Below, one piece after another: positions 45,944-54,588 of a stretch of DNA of 58,408 bases. This DNA is from Alphaproteobacteria bacterium. GTDB taxonomy: Bacteria; Pseudomonadota; Alphaproteobacteria; Reyranellales; Reyranellaceae. The first letter of the stretch is position 1; the number at the start of each line of letters is the position of its first letter. Below the pieces are notes generated by a model that ran no database searches, was not told the origin of the DNA, and saw only the letters and a program-made list of their open reading frames with translations. A program made the translations under genes and the position numbers. The stretch is from contig VGCZ01000032.1 of assembly GCA_016869975.1 (NCBI GenBank), forward strand, positions 1 through 58,408, written 5' to 3'.

Positions 45944-47126
45944 GCCGACGGCGCTCCAGCGCGACGGCCAGCCAGAAGCACGCGGCGGAGATCAGCGCCA
46001 CGACGAACAACGACCACAGCACCGGCGTATAGCCGCCCGCCGCCTGCCAGATCAGCGCCGCCAGAAAGGGGGCAGCGGCGCGCGCGATGCTGGTCGGCAT
46101 GGTAATTGCGCCGTTGATCGCGCCATAGGCGCGCTGGCCATAGTAATCGGCGACGATGACGCCGCGGATGATCGTCAACGTGCCGTTGGCCAGGCCGTAG
46201 ATGGTCGCGAAGCTGAACAGCGTGAGCGCGCTGGGCGGCAGCATCAGGATCACGACCACGACAGGATAGGCCAGGATCACCATCGAGCCGACGGCGCCCA
46301 TCGACAGCCGTCGGCCGAAGGTCACCAGCAGGATGCGGCCGGCGACCTGCATCGGCCCGATCAGGGTGAAGCCGGCGACGATCAGCTCCATGGCCATGCC
46401 GCGATCGCTGAGCAGCGGCACGAGGTGGAAGATCATCGCCGTGAAGGTCAGCGCGTTGAGCGTGAACGACAGGGTCAGCGCCCAGAAAGACGGGCGGCCG
46501 AGCGCGGCGCGCAAGCCCTCGCCGTCGGCGGTCACGACGGCGCGCTGCGCCGGCGGCGTCGCGCGCGGGATCAGCCAGAAATGGATCGCGGCGCAGAGCA
46601 GGTTGAAGCCGGCCAGCACGTAGAGCGATTGATGCCAGCCCAACCGCTCGATCAGGACCTGGGTCAGCGGGATGAAGGCCGTGCTCGCCAGACCGCCGAC
46701 CAGGGTCACCGCGGTGATGGCGCGGCGGTAGTCCTGCGGGAAGGTACGGGTCATCACGGCGAAGGCCGGATCGTAGAGCGTCGCGGCCATGGACAGGCCC
46801 AGCACCGCCCACAACGCGTAGAACAGCCATAGCGAGCCGACCAGCGGCCACAGCGCCAGCAAGAGCGCGCCGAGCAACGAACCGCCGGTCATCAGGGCGC
46901 GGCCGCCAACGCGATCGATCCAGCTGCCGACCGGTACGGCCACAAGGCCGGCGACCAGCAGGCCGATCGACAGCGCCGCGTTGAGCTCGGTGCGCGACCA
47001 GCCGAGGCTCTTCTCCATCGGCACGACGTAGAGTGCGAAGGCGTAGAACTGCGTGCCCCAGGACACCAGCTGCGCGACGGCGACGCCCCAGACGATCAGC
47101 CAGGCGCGCGTGCCGATCAGCGGCAT
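45918..47126 (-). CDS. MFS transporter
   Basis: This 402-residue protein has about twelve hydrophobic segments and a major-facilitator signature GSWIDRVGGRALMTGGSLLG after helix 2-3. The second half starts near LGRPSFWALTLSFTLNALTF. The pattern resembles monocarboxylate/oxalate-type MFS proteins, but the substrate is not readable. Its ATG overlaps the stop of the rRNA methyltransferase gene by one base, so the two form a coupled leftward unit. Its 3' end overlaps the histidine kinase gene by 26 bp. Confidence 0.88.
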   Translation of the reverse strand: MPLIGTRAWLIVWGVAVAQLVSWGTQFYAFALYVVPMEKSLGWSRTELNAALSIGLLVAGLVAVPVGSWIDRVGGRALMTGGSLLGALLLALWPLVGSLWLFYALWAVLGLSMAATLYDPAFAVMTRTFPQDYRRAITAVTLVGGLASTAFIPLTQVLIERLGWHQSLYVLAGFNLLCAAIHFWLIPRATPPAQRAVVTADGEGLRAALGRPSFWALTLSFTLNALTFTAMIFHLVPLLSDRGMAMELIVAGFTLIGPMQVAGRILLVTFGRRLSMGAVGSMVILAYPVVVVILMLPPSALTLFSFATIYGLANGTLTIIRGVIVADYYGQRAYGAINGAITMPTSIARAAAPFLAALIWQAAGGYTPVLWSLFVVALISAACFWLAVALERRRLRPPGAGS

Positions 47127-48316
47127 CAGCCGACCTGCAGCAGCAGGCCCTTGAGATAGGCGGTCTCGGGCAGGCCGGGATGCACGGGATGGTCCATACC
47201 GGCGCCGGTCGAGCGCAGGATGCGGGCCTCGCGCTTGGCGTCGTGCAGACCGCGCCGCACCTGCTCGGCGAAGTCCGGGGGCGCCATCAGGTGAGAGCAG
47301 GAGGCGATGAACAGCAGGCCCTGCGGCGCCACCAACGTCGCCGATTGCCGCGCCAGCTTGCGATAGCCCTGTGCGCCGGCCTTGATGTCCTTGCGGCTCT
47401 TCACGAAGGCCGGCGGGTCGGCGACGACGATGTCGAAGCGCTCGCCCTTCGACGCCATTCGGTCGAGCTCCTCGAACACGTCGGCCTTGCGAGTCTCGAC
47501 GCGCGAGTCGACCTGGTTCAGCGTCGCCGCCTGACGCGCCAGTTCCAGCGCCGGCGCCGAGCTGTCGATCAGGGTGGCCTGTGCCGCGCCCTCGACCGCG
47601 GCCAGCACACCGAAGCCGCCGGCATAGGTGTAGGCGTCGAGCACCCGCGCGCCCTGCGCGAAGCGCGCCACCATGGCGCGGTTGTCGCGTTGGTCGAAGA
47701 ACCAGCCGGTCTTCTGCCCGCCGGCCGGATCGCAGATGAAGCGTGCGCCATTCTCGACCACGTCGATCGGCCCCGCGATCTCGCCCTTGGCGATCTTCGT
47801 TTCCAGCGGCAGGCCCTCGAAGCCGCGCGTCGGCGAATCGTTCTTCAGCAGGATCGCCGAGGGCGTCAGCACCGAGTCGAGCGCCGCGACCAGCGCGTCG
47901 GTCAGCGCTTCCCAGCCGGCCGTGTTGAGCTGCGCCACGACGACATCGCCGTAGCGGTCGACGATCAGGCCGGGCAGCCCGTCGGCCTCGGCATGCACCA
48001 GGCGATAATGCGGCACGCCGGCGTAAAGACGCGTGCGCAGCGCCAGTGCCGCGGCGAGACGCTCCTCGATCAGTGCCTGATCGATCTTCGCTTCGCCATC
48101 GCGGCTGAACAGCCGCGCGGCGATCAGCGAATGAGGATTGAAGGTGCCGACACCCAGAGCATCGCCCCCGGCGGCGCGCACGATCACCGGCGTGCCCGGC
48201 TTGATCGCCTTGGTTTCGGGGTTCATCAGCACTTCGTTGGAAAAGGCCCAGGGATGGCCATGGCGCAGTCGCCGGTCCTCGCCGGCGCGCAGGATCACAC
48301 TGGGGTACTTGGCCAT
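47126..48316 (-). CDS. rlmI: 23S rRNA (cytosine) methyltransferase, RlmI-type
   Basis: This 396-residue protein has an N-terminal PUA RNA-binding domain (ILRAGEDRRLRHGHPWAFSN, then KPGTPVIVRAAGGDALGVGT) and a Rossmann-type methyltransferase domain (VLDAYTYAGGFGVLAAVEGA, ADVFEELDRM, VADPPAFVKSRKD). In E. coli RlmI makes m5C1962 in 23S rRNA. No Cys is present in ADPPAF, but a Cys in IASCSHLM near the C-terminus is the expected catalytic one. It is upstream of and overlaps the MFS gene. GGAG precedes ATG. Confidence 0.9.
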   Translation of the reverse strand: MAKYPSVILRAGEDRRLRHGHPWAFSNEVLMNPETKAIKPGTPVIVRAAGGDALGVGTFNPHSLIAARLFSRDGEAKIDQALIEERLAAALALRTRLYAGVPHYRLVHAEADGLPGLIVDRYGDVVVAQLNTAGWEALTDALVAALDSVLTPSAILLKNDSPTRGFEGLPLETKIAKGEIAGPIDVVENGARFICDPAGGQKTGWFFDQRDNRAMVARFAQGARVLDAYTYAGGFGVLAAVEGAAQATLIDSSAPALELARQAATLNQVDSRVETRKADVFEELDRMASKGERFDIVVADPPAFVKSRKDIKAGAQGYRKLARQSATLVAPQGLLFIASCSHLMAPPDFAEQVRRGLHDAKREARILRSTGAGMDHPVHPGLPETAYLKGLLLQVG

Positions 48317-48380
48317 GGCACGAAGCTCCGCGAACGCGGCCCTCCCCTAGCACGGTTGCGGTCGCAAAGAAGGCGAAACA

Positions 48381-50099
48381 TCAATCGCCCCGCGCCACGC
48401 CATCGCGCCTCGGATCGGCGCCACCTTCATAGGTCACCGCGCCGTCGGCCGCGCGACGGGCGCGGATGCCGTGCAGACCCCCCTGATGCGGCGCGACATC
48501 GACCGTATGGCCCAAGGCCTTCAAGGCTTCGGCCAGCTGCTTGGCCTGCTCATCGTTGGCCCGGCCCTCGATCTCGGTGGCGCCGCCGCGGTTGAGCACG
48601 CGCCGCGCGGCGATCGCGTCCTGCAGCGGCAGGTCGCGCAGCAGGGCGCCCCAGGTCGCCTGCAGCACATCGCCGATGATGCGCGAGCCGCCGGCCGAAC
48701 CGATCGCCAGCACGAAGCGGCCATTGCGGTCGGTCACGATCAGCGGCGACATCGACGACCGCGGCCGCTTGCCGGGCTGCACCCGGTTGGCCACCGGCCG
48801 GTCGTTGACCATCGGCACCGACGCGAAATCGGTCAGCTCGTTGTTGAGCAGAAAGCCGCCGACCATGCGCCGCGCGCCGAACGCGGTCTCGATGGTGGTG
48901 GTGAACGACACCGCGTTGCCGTCACGATCGACAATAGACATGTGGCTGGTGCCACCCTCGGGCTTGGCCGGCGCCGCGGCCGGCGCAGCCCGAGGCGCGC
49001 CGGGCGGCTGGCCGGCCGTCACGCGCCCCATCACGCGATCATCGCTCAGCGCGCCGCCACGTTTGGCGAGATAGGCGCCATCGAGCAGGCCATCGACCGG
49101 CACCGGCACGAACCCCGGATCGCCGACGTAGCGTTCGCGATCGGCGAAGGCCAGCCGGCTGGCCTCGGCCAGGCGATGCGCATCGCCGGTCGGGCTACTG
49201 GGAACCGGCGCGCGGTCGAGCAGCGGCAAGGTCTGCAGGATCGCCAGCGGACCAGACGATGGTGGGCCCATGCCACAGATGACCCAGTCCCTGAGCGCCC
49301 GGCACAACGGGGGGCGCTGCAGCGCGCGATACTCGGCGAGGTCGGCCGCGCTCATGCGGCCGGGCCGAGGCTCGCGCGCCACGGCCGCCACGATCGCGTC
49401 GGCGAGCGGGCCGCTATGCAGCACCTCGGCGCCGCGCTCGGCGATCAACCGCATGGTCTCGGCCAGATCGGGATTGCGGATGGTGTCGCCGGTCTTCTTC
49501 GGCGAGCCGTCGTCGTTGAAATAGACCGCGCGCGCCTGGGGGTCGTTTTGAAGCGCGCGCTCGCCGGCCAACGCGTTGCCCAGGCGCCGCGGCACCACGA
49601 AGCCGTCGGCGGCCAGCTCGATCGCCGGCGCGAAAAGGTCGCGCCACGGCAGCTTCCCGTGCCGGCGATGGGTTTCTTCCAGCATGCGCACGACGCCGGG
49701 CACGCCGACCGACAGGCCGGACGCCACCGCCAGCGGGAAGGGCAACGGGTTGTTGTAGATGTCGAGGAACAGCGTCTCTGTCGCGGCCGCCGGCGCCGTT
49801 TCGCGGCCATCCCAAGCCGTGACGCGCCGCGAGCGGGCGTCGTAATGCAGCAGGAAGCCGCCGCCGCCGATGCCGGAGGCCTGCGGCTCGACCACGCCCA
49901 GCACCATCTGCGCGGCGATCGCCGCGTCGAGGGCCGAGCCGCCTTTGCGCAGCATCTCCAGCCCGGCCTCGACGGCCATGGGATTGGCCGCCGCGACCAT
50001 ATGCGTCTTCGCCGTGGTGCCGGGCTCGCGCGCCGCGACGGGCCAGGTGGTCAGCATCGCGAGCACGAGGATCGCGCGCGTAAAGGTCTTGTCGATCAT
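48381..50099 (-). CDS. ggt: Gamma-glutamyltransferase
   Basis: This 572-residue protein begins with a Sec signal peptide (MIDKTFTRAILVLAMLTTWP, cut near AA-R). The mature part has MVAAANPMAVEAGLEMLRKG and GIGGGGFLLHYDA. The autocleavage/nucleophile Thr is Thr384 in EGGTSHMSIVDRDGNAVSFT, with the following GSAGGSRIIGDVLQ. It is periplasmic and transfers or hydrolyses gamma-glutamyl groups of glutathione and other peptides. ATG 50099 is chosen over 50117 because the signal peptide fits it better. It diverges from the P1 peptidase gene. Confidence 0.93.
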   Translation of the reverse strand: MIDKTFTRAILVLAMLTTWPVAAREPGTTAKTHMVAAANPMAVEAGLEMLRKGGSALDAAIAAQMVLGVVEPQASGIGGGGFLLHYDARSRRVTAWDGRETAPAAATETLFLDIYNNPLPFPLAVASGLSVGVPGVVRMLEETHRRHGKLPWRDLFAPAIELAADGFVVPRRLGNALAGERALQNDPQARAVYFNDDGSPKKTGDTIRNPDLAETMRLIAERGAEVLHSGPLADAIVAAVAREPRPGRMSAADLAEYRALQRPPLCRALRDWVICGMGPPSSGPLAILQTLPLLDRAPVPSSPTGDAHRLAEASRLAFADRERYVGDPGFVPVPVDGLLDGAYLAKRGGALSDDRVMGRVTAGQPPGAPRAAPAAAPAKPEGGTSHMSIVDRDGNAVSFTTTIETAFGARRMVGGFLLNNELTDFASVPMVNDRPVANRVQPGKRPRSSMSPLIVTDRNGRFVLAIGSAGGSRIIGDVLQATWGALLRDLPLQDAIAARRVLNRGGATEIEGRANDEQAKQLAEALKALGHTVDVAPHQGGLHGIRARRAADGAVTYEGGADPRRDGVARGD

Positions 50100-50151
50100 C
50101 GCCCTAGCCTGCGCCATGGACGCTCGCGGCGCCAGCGGCTAGCGTCCGGCC

Positions 50152-51177
50152 ATGATCCGCCCTGGCCCGCGCAATCTCATCACCGACGTCGACGGCATCC
50201 TCGTCGGCAACGCCGAGGATCCCGCCGTGCGCAGCGGCACGACGGTCGTGCTGGCCGAGCAGGCCTGCGCCGCCTCGGTCGACGTGCGTGGCGGCGCGCC
50301 GGGCACGCGCGACACCGACCTGCTCGATCCGACCTGCCGCGTGCAGGCGATCGACGCGGTATTCCTGTCGGGTGGCTCGGCCTTCGGTCTCTCCGCCGGC
50401 GACGGTGTGATGAAGTGGCTACGCGAACGGGGGCGTGGCGTGCCGGTGGGTTCGACCAATGTGCCGATCACGCCAGGCGCGATCCTCTTCGACCTGCTCA
50501 ATGGCGGCGACAAGGATTGGGACTGGCCGCCCTATCGCGAGCTGGGCTACCGAGCGACGGACGCCGCCGCCAAGACCTTCGCGCTGGGCAATGCCGGTGC
50601 CGGGCTGGGCGCGCGCTGCGGCCATCTCAAGGGCGGCCTGGGCAGCGCCTCGGCGGTCGATCCGACGACCGGCCTCCAGGTCGGCGCCATCGTCGCGGTC
50701 AACGCCGTAGGCTTCGCCACCATGGGCGAGCTGCCGCATTTCTGGGCCTGGGCGCTGGAGCAGGATGGCGAGTTCGGCGGCTTGCCGCCGCCGCCCCGGG
50801 GGCTGGGCCTCGCCGTCTCGCATACCCGCCAGATGCTCGACCTCAGCGCCGCGGCGCTGGCGGCTGAGCCCCTGGCCAATACCACCATCGCCGTGGTGGC
50901 AACCAACGCGCGGCTCGACAAGGCGTGGTGCCAGCGCCTGGCGATCATGGCCCAGGATGGGCTGGCACGCGCGCTGCGCCCGGTGCACACGCCGGCCGAC
51001 GGCGACGCGGTCTTTGCCCTGGCCACGGGCCGCGTGGCCGCAGGCGACGATCCAATCGCGCGGGCCGAATTGGGCACCCTCGCGGCGGATTGCCTGGCCC
51101 GCGCCGTGGCGCGCGGCGTCTACAGCGCCGCCTCGCTGGGTGGCGTCCCGGCCTGGCGCGACGCACACGGTCGCTGA
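50152..51177 (+). CDS. P1 family peptidase (DmpA/NylC-type)
   Basis: This 341-residue Ntn-hydrolase precursor has the family opening RNLITDVDGILVGNAED and RGGAPGTRDTDLLDP. The self-cleavage site is probably Asn243/Thr244 in LANTTIAVVATNARL, which leaves Thr244 as nucleophile as in NylC (DmpA uses Ser). It would release N-terminal residues from peptides, D-amino-acid amides or beta-peptides; it lacks a signal peptide. TAGCGT lies 6 bases before ATG and suggests a leaderless transcript. It lies 49 bp before a peptide-binding protein gene. Confidence 0.88.
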   Translation: MIRPGPRNLITDVDGILVGNAEDPAVRSGTTVVLAEQACAASVDVRGGAPGTRDTDLLDPTCRVQAIDAVFLSGGSAFGLSAGDGVMKWLRERGRGVPVGSTNVPITPGAILFDLLNGGDKDWDWPPYRELGYRATDAAAKTFALGNAGAGLGARCGHLKGGLGSASAVDPTTGLQVGAIVAVNAVGFATMGELPHFWAWALEQDGEFGGLPPPPRGLGLAVSHTRQMLDLSAAALAAEPLANTTIAVVATNARLDKAWCQRLAIMAQDGLARALRPVHTPADGDAVFALATGRVAAGDDPIARAELGTLAADCLARAVARGVYSAASLGGVPAWRDAHGR

Positions 51178-51226
51178 CGGCACGATGACGGATTGCTATG
51201 GTCGACGGCCATCGATGGAGGGATCT

Positions 51227-52738
51227 ATGACCGCTGTAACCCGCCGCCAGCTCGCCGGCCTGATGGGCGGCGCCAGCGCCGCGGCCATGCTCGCCAAGGG
51301 CGCCTGGGCGCAATCGCCGGCGCGCGCCAAGGATGGTGGTGTCGTCATCGGCATGTCGCTCGAGCCGCCGGTGCTCGACCCCAACCTCAACGCCGCCGCG
51401 GCCGTGCGCGAAGTCACGGCGATGAACGTCTACGAGAGCCTGACGCGCTTCAATGCCAAGGGCGAGATCGTCGCCGGCCTGGCGCGCGACTGGAAGATCT
51501 CGGAGGAAGGCCTCGAGTACGTCTTCAACCTGCCCGAGGGCGTGAAGTACCACGATAGCGAGCCGTGCACGGCCGAGGACGTGAAGTTCACGCTCGATCG
51601 TCTGTCGGCGGCCGACTCGACCGCGCCGGGCAAGTCGCTCTATCAGCGCATCGCCGCCACCGAGGTGATCAGCCCGACGGTGGTAAGGGTGAAGTTGAAG
51701 AGCCCCGATTCCTTCCTGCTGCACAGCCTGGCGCAGGGCGACGCCGGCATTATGGGCCGCAAGAGCGCCGCGACCAACGGCACCAAGCCGATCGGCACAG
51801 GGCCGTTCATGTTCAAGGAGCGCAAGGAAGGCGATTCGATCACCCTGGTGAAGAACCCAGCGCATCGCAACGCCGCGTCGGTCAAACTCAACACCGTGGT
51901 GTTCAAGGTGGTGAAGGATCCGGCGGCGCAGATCAACGCGCTGCTCGCCGGCGACGTCGACACCTTCCCCGGCTTCCAGGCGCCGGAGCTGGTCAACCGC
52001 GTGCGCGCCGATGGACGGTTTGCGGTGGTGATCGGATCGACCGAGGGCGAGACCATCCTCGCCACCAACAACGCCAAGGCGCCGATGAACGATCTGCGCG
52101 TGCGCCAGGCGATCGCCCACGCGATCGACCGCGAAGAGCTGATCGCCGGCGAGAACGGCTTCGCCATCCCGATCGGCTCGCACTTCGCGCCGCACAACCC
52201 GGCCTATGTCGACCTGACTAAGACCTATCCGCTCGACATCGCCAAGGCCAAGAAGCTGCTGGCCGACGCCGGCCACCCCAACGGCTTCAGCGCCTCGCTC
52301 AAGCTGCCACCGGTGGGCTACGCGCAGCGTTCGGGCGAGATCATCGTGGCGCAGCTGGCCAAGATCGGCATCAAGCTCAGCATCACCCAGCTGCAATGGC
52401 CGCAATGGCTGAGCGAGGTCTTCCGCGAGAAGAACTACGACTTCACCATCGTCGCCCACACCGAGGCCAACGACCTCGATCGCTACGCGCGCGACGGCTA
52501 CTACTGGGGCTACGTCTCGCAGCCCTTCCGCGACACCTGGGCGGCGGTCGTCAAGGAGACCGACGCGGGCAAGCGCAACGAGCTCCTGAAGAAGGCGCAG
52601 AAGATCGTCGCCGACGACGCGGTCAACGGCTTCCTCTACCAGCTCGGCAAGGTCGGCGTGTGGAACAAGAACCTGCTCGGCCTGTGGGAGAACTCGCCCT
52701 CGCCCGGCATCGACCTCGCCGCCGTGTCCTGGAAGTGA
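51227..52738 (+). CDS. Peptide-type ABC substrate-binding protein, Tat-exported
   Basis: This 503-residue solute-binding family 5 protein begins with a twin-arginine signal (MTAVTRRQLAGLMGGASAAA, cut after GAWAQ). The mature part has GMSLEPPVLDPNLNAAAAVR, EYVFNLPEGVKYHDSEPCTA and RQAIAHAIDREELIAGENGF. It collects peptides or peptide-like compounds in the periplasm. The start is ATG 51227, preceded by GGAGGG. A possible -10 (TATGGT) lies about 25 bases upstream. It forms an operon with two permease genes; no ATPase gene is present. Confidence 0.92.
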   Translation: MTAVTRRQLAGLMGGASAAAMLAKGAWAQSPARAKDGGVVIGMSLEPPVLDPNLNAAAAVREVTAMNVYESLTRFNAKGEIVAGLARDWKISEEGLEYVFNLPEGVKYHDSEPCTAEDVKFTLDRLSAADSTAPGKSLYQRIAATEVISPTVVRVKLKSPDSFLLHSLAQGDAGIMGRKSAATNGTKPIGTGPFMFKERKEGDSITLVKNPAHRNAASVKLNTVVFKVVKDPAAQINALLAGDVDTFPGFQAPELVNRVRADGRFAVVIGSTEGETILATNNAKAPMNDLRVRQAIAHAIDREELIAGENGFAIPIGSHFAPHNPAYVDLTKTYPLDIAKAKKLLADAGHPNGFSASLKLPPVGYAQRSGEIIVAQLAKIGIKLSITQLQWPQWLSEVFREKNYDFTIVAHTEANDLDRYARDGYYWGYVSQPFRDTWAAVVKETDAGKRNELLKKAQKIVADDAVNGFLYQLGKVGVWNKNLLGLWENSPSPGIDLAAVSWK

Positions 52739-52751
52739 CGCGGATTGCCTG

Positions 52752-52775
52752 CCTTCCCCCGCCCGCGGGGGAAGG
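52752..52775. repeat. Palindrome CCTTCCCCC/GGGGGAAGG overlapping a ribosome site
   Basis: The arms (52752-52761 and 52766-52775) pair over 10 bp around a 4-base loop. The right arm contains GGGGGAAGG, about 12 bases upstream of ATG 52787, so folding of the RNA could mask the ribosome-binding site of the first permease gene. It shares its core with 14636-14663. Confidence 0.6.
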
Positions 52776-52786
52776 TATTCGCGACC

Positions 52787-53734
52787 ATGCTTGAGTTCCT
52801 CGCTCGCCGGGCGGCGGCGGCGCTGGTGACGCTGGTTCTCGCCAGCGTCGTCGTCTTCGTCGTCCTCGAAGTGTTGCCGGGCGATCCGGCAGAGGTGATG
52901 CTGGGCACCGAGGCGCGGCCCGACACGCTCGCCGCGCTGCGCGCCAAGTTCGGCTTCGACCGGCCGCCGCTCGAACGTTACGTCTCCTGGATCGCCGGCC
53001 TGACCGTCTTCGAGCTCGGCAACAGCCACGCCTACGGCACGCCGGTCGCCAAGCTGATCGCCGACCGAATCGTCGTCACGCTGCCGCTGGGACTGATGGC
53101 GTTGACCTGGGCGACCATCGTCGCCATCCCGCTGGGCGTCTTCGCCGCCTCGCGCCGCGGCTCGCCGGCCGACTGGGCGGTGATGGGTTTCGGCCAGCTC
53201 GGCATCTCGGTGCCGAACTTCTGGTTCGGCATCCTGCTGGTGCTGTTCTTCGCGGTGAGCCTGAAATTGCTGCCGGCCGGCGGCTTTCCCGGCTGGCGCA
53301 CGGATGTCCTCGAATCGCTGCGCTCGCTGATCCTGCCGGCGCTGGCGCTCAGCCTGTCGGAAATCGCCATCCTCTCGCGCATCACCCGCTCCTCGATGCT
53401 CGACACCCTGCGCGAGGACTACGTGCGCACGGCGCGGGCCAAGGGCGTGCCCGAGCGCGCGGTGCTGATGAAGCACGCGCTGCGCAACGCGCTGATCCCG
53501 ATCGTCACCGTCGCCGGCCTGCTGGCCGGCTTCCTGATCGCCGGCGCGATCATCGTCGAGACCGTCTTCCGCCTGCCCGGCGTCGGCCAGCTGGTCTTCG
53601 ACTCGATCAACAATCGCGACCTGATCGTGATCAAGAACATCGTCATCCTGATCACCGCCTGCGTGCTGTTCGTCAACCTGCTGATCGACGTCGCCTACGC
53701 CTTCCTCGATCCCCGGCCCAAGGTGAGCGCGTGA
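52787..53734 (+). CDS. dppB: ABC transporter permease, DppB-type
   Basis: This 315-residue inner-membrane permease has six hydrophobic segments and the EAA-loop motif (EDYVRTARAKGVPERAVLMK, then HALRNALIPIVTV) that contacts the ATPase. The N-terminus LARRAAAALVTLVLASVVVF and VLPGDPAEVMLG fit DppB/OppB. The substrate is inferred from its partner binding protein. ATG 52787 is preferred because family proteins start here. The stop overlaps the next permease by 4 bp. Confidence 0.92.
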   Translation: MLEFLARRAAAALVTLVLASVVVFVVLEVLPGDPAEVMLGTEARPDTLAALRAKFGFDRPPLERYVSWIAGLTVFELGNSHAYGTPVAKLIADRIVVTLPLGLMALTWATIVAIPLGVFAASRRGSPADWAVMGFGQLGISVPNFWFGILLVLFFAVSLKLLPAGGFPGWRTDVLESLRSLILPALALSLSEIAILSRITRSSMLDTLREDYVRTARAKGVPERAVLMKHALRNALIPIVTVAGLLAGFLIAGAIIVETVFRLPGVGQLVFDSINNRDLIVIKNIVILITACVLFVNLLIDVAYAFLDPRPKVSA

Positions 53735-54576
53735 AAGGCACGTTCTGGCGCCGCGCGATACGCCACCCCGGCTTCATGCTGGGCGCGCTGCTGGTGGGCA
53801 TCACCGTGGCGATGGCGATTGTCTCGATCGTCTGGACGCCGCACCCCTACGACAATCTACGCATGGCGCTGAAGCTGCGCCCGCCCTCGGACGTCTATCC
53901 GCTGGGTACCGACCATCGCGGCCGCGACCTGCTCTCGCGCATCATGGTCGGCGCGCAGACCTCGATCACCGTCGGGCTGATCGCCGTCTCGATCGGCATG
54001 ACCTTGGGCGTGATGCTGGGCGCCTGGGCGGCGGCGCGACGCGGCTGGGTCGACGAGATCCTTTCGCGTTTCAGCGACCTGGTGTTCGCCTTCCCCGCCG
54101 TACTGATGGCGATCCTGATCACCTCGGTGTTCGGCGCCAGCGCCACCAACGCCATCCTCGCCATCGGCATCTTCAACATCCCGGTCTTCGCCCGCGTGAC
54201 GCGGGGCGCCGCGCTCACCATGTGGGGCCGCGACTTCGTGCGCGCCGCCAAGGCGCTGGGCCTGGGGCCGTTCAGCATCACCGTCCGCCACGTGATCCCC
54301 AATATCGCCAGCGTGCTGATCGTACAGGCGACCATCCAGTTCGCCGTCGCCATCCTGGCCGAGGCCGGCCTCTCCTATCTCGGCCTGGGTGCGCAGCCGC
54401 CGGTCCCATCCTGGGGTCGCATGCTCTACGACGCGCAGACCTATCTCTACGATGCGCCGGGCCTGGCGATCTATCCCGGCCTCGCCATCGCGCTCACCGT
54501 GCTGGGCCTCAACATGGTGGGTGACGGCTTACGCGACCTGCTCGACCCGCGCCTGCGCCTGATGCGCGTGGGTTGA
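53731..54576 (+). CDS. dppC: ABC transporter permease, DppC-type
   Basis: This 281-residue permease begins at GTG 53731, overlapping dppB by 4 bp. It has the DppC pattern (GTDHRGRDLLSRIMVGAQTS, an EAA loop DFVRAAKALGLGPFSITVRH, GLSYLGLGAQPPVPSWGRML). It is the second subunit of the membrane channel. Normally two ATPase genes (dppD, dppF) follow. Here the next gene is on the other strand and encodes a TPP enzyme, so the ATPases must be encoded elsewhere. Confidence 0.92.
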   Translation: MKGTFWRRAIRHPGFMLGALLVGITVAMAIVSIVWTPHPYDNLRMALKLRPPSDVYPLGTDHRGRDLLSRIMVGAQTSITVGLIAVSIGMTLGVMLGAWAAARRGWVDEILSRFSDLVFAFPAVLMAILITSVFGASATNAILAIGIFNIPVFARVTRGAALTMWGRDFVRAAKALGLGPFSITVRHVIPNIASVLIVQATIQFAVAILAEAGLSYLGLGAQPPVPSWGRMLYDAQTYLYDAPGLAIYPGLAIALTVLGLNMVGDGLRDLLDPRLRLMRVG

Positions 54577-54588
54577 TCGTGAGGCGCG

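Noticed and set aside
47127-48353. Continuation of the MFS reading frame upstream of 47126 into a very long fusion
   Set aside because: The upstream part is the out-of-frame shadow of the RlmI-type gene; the real transporter starts at ATG 47126 with its first membrane helix.
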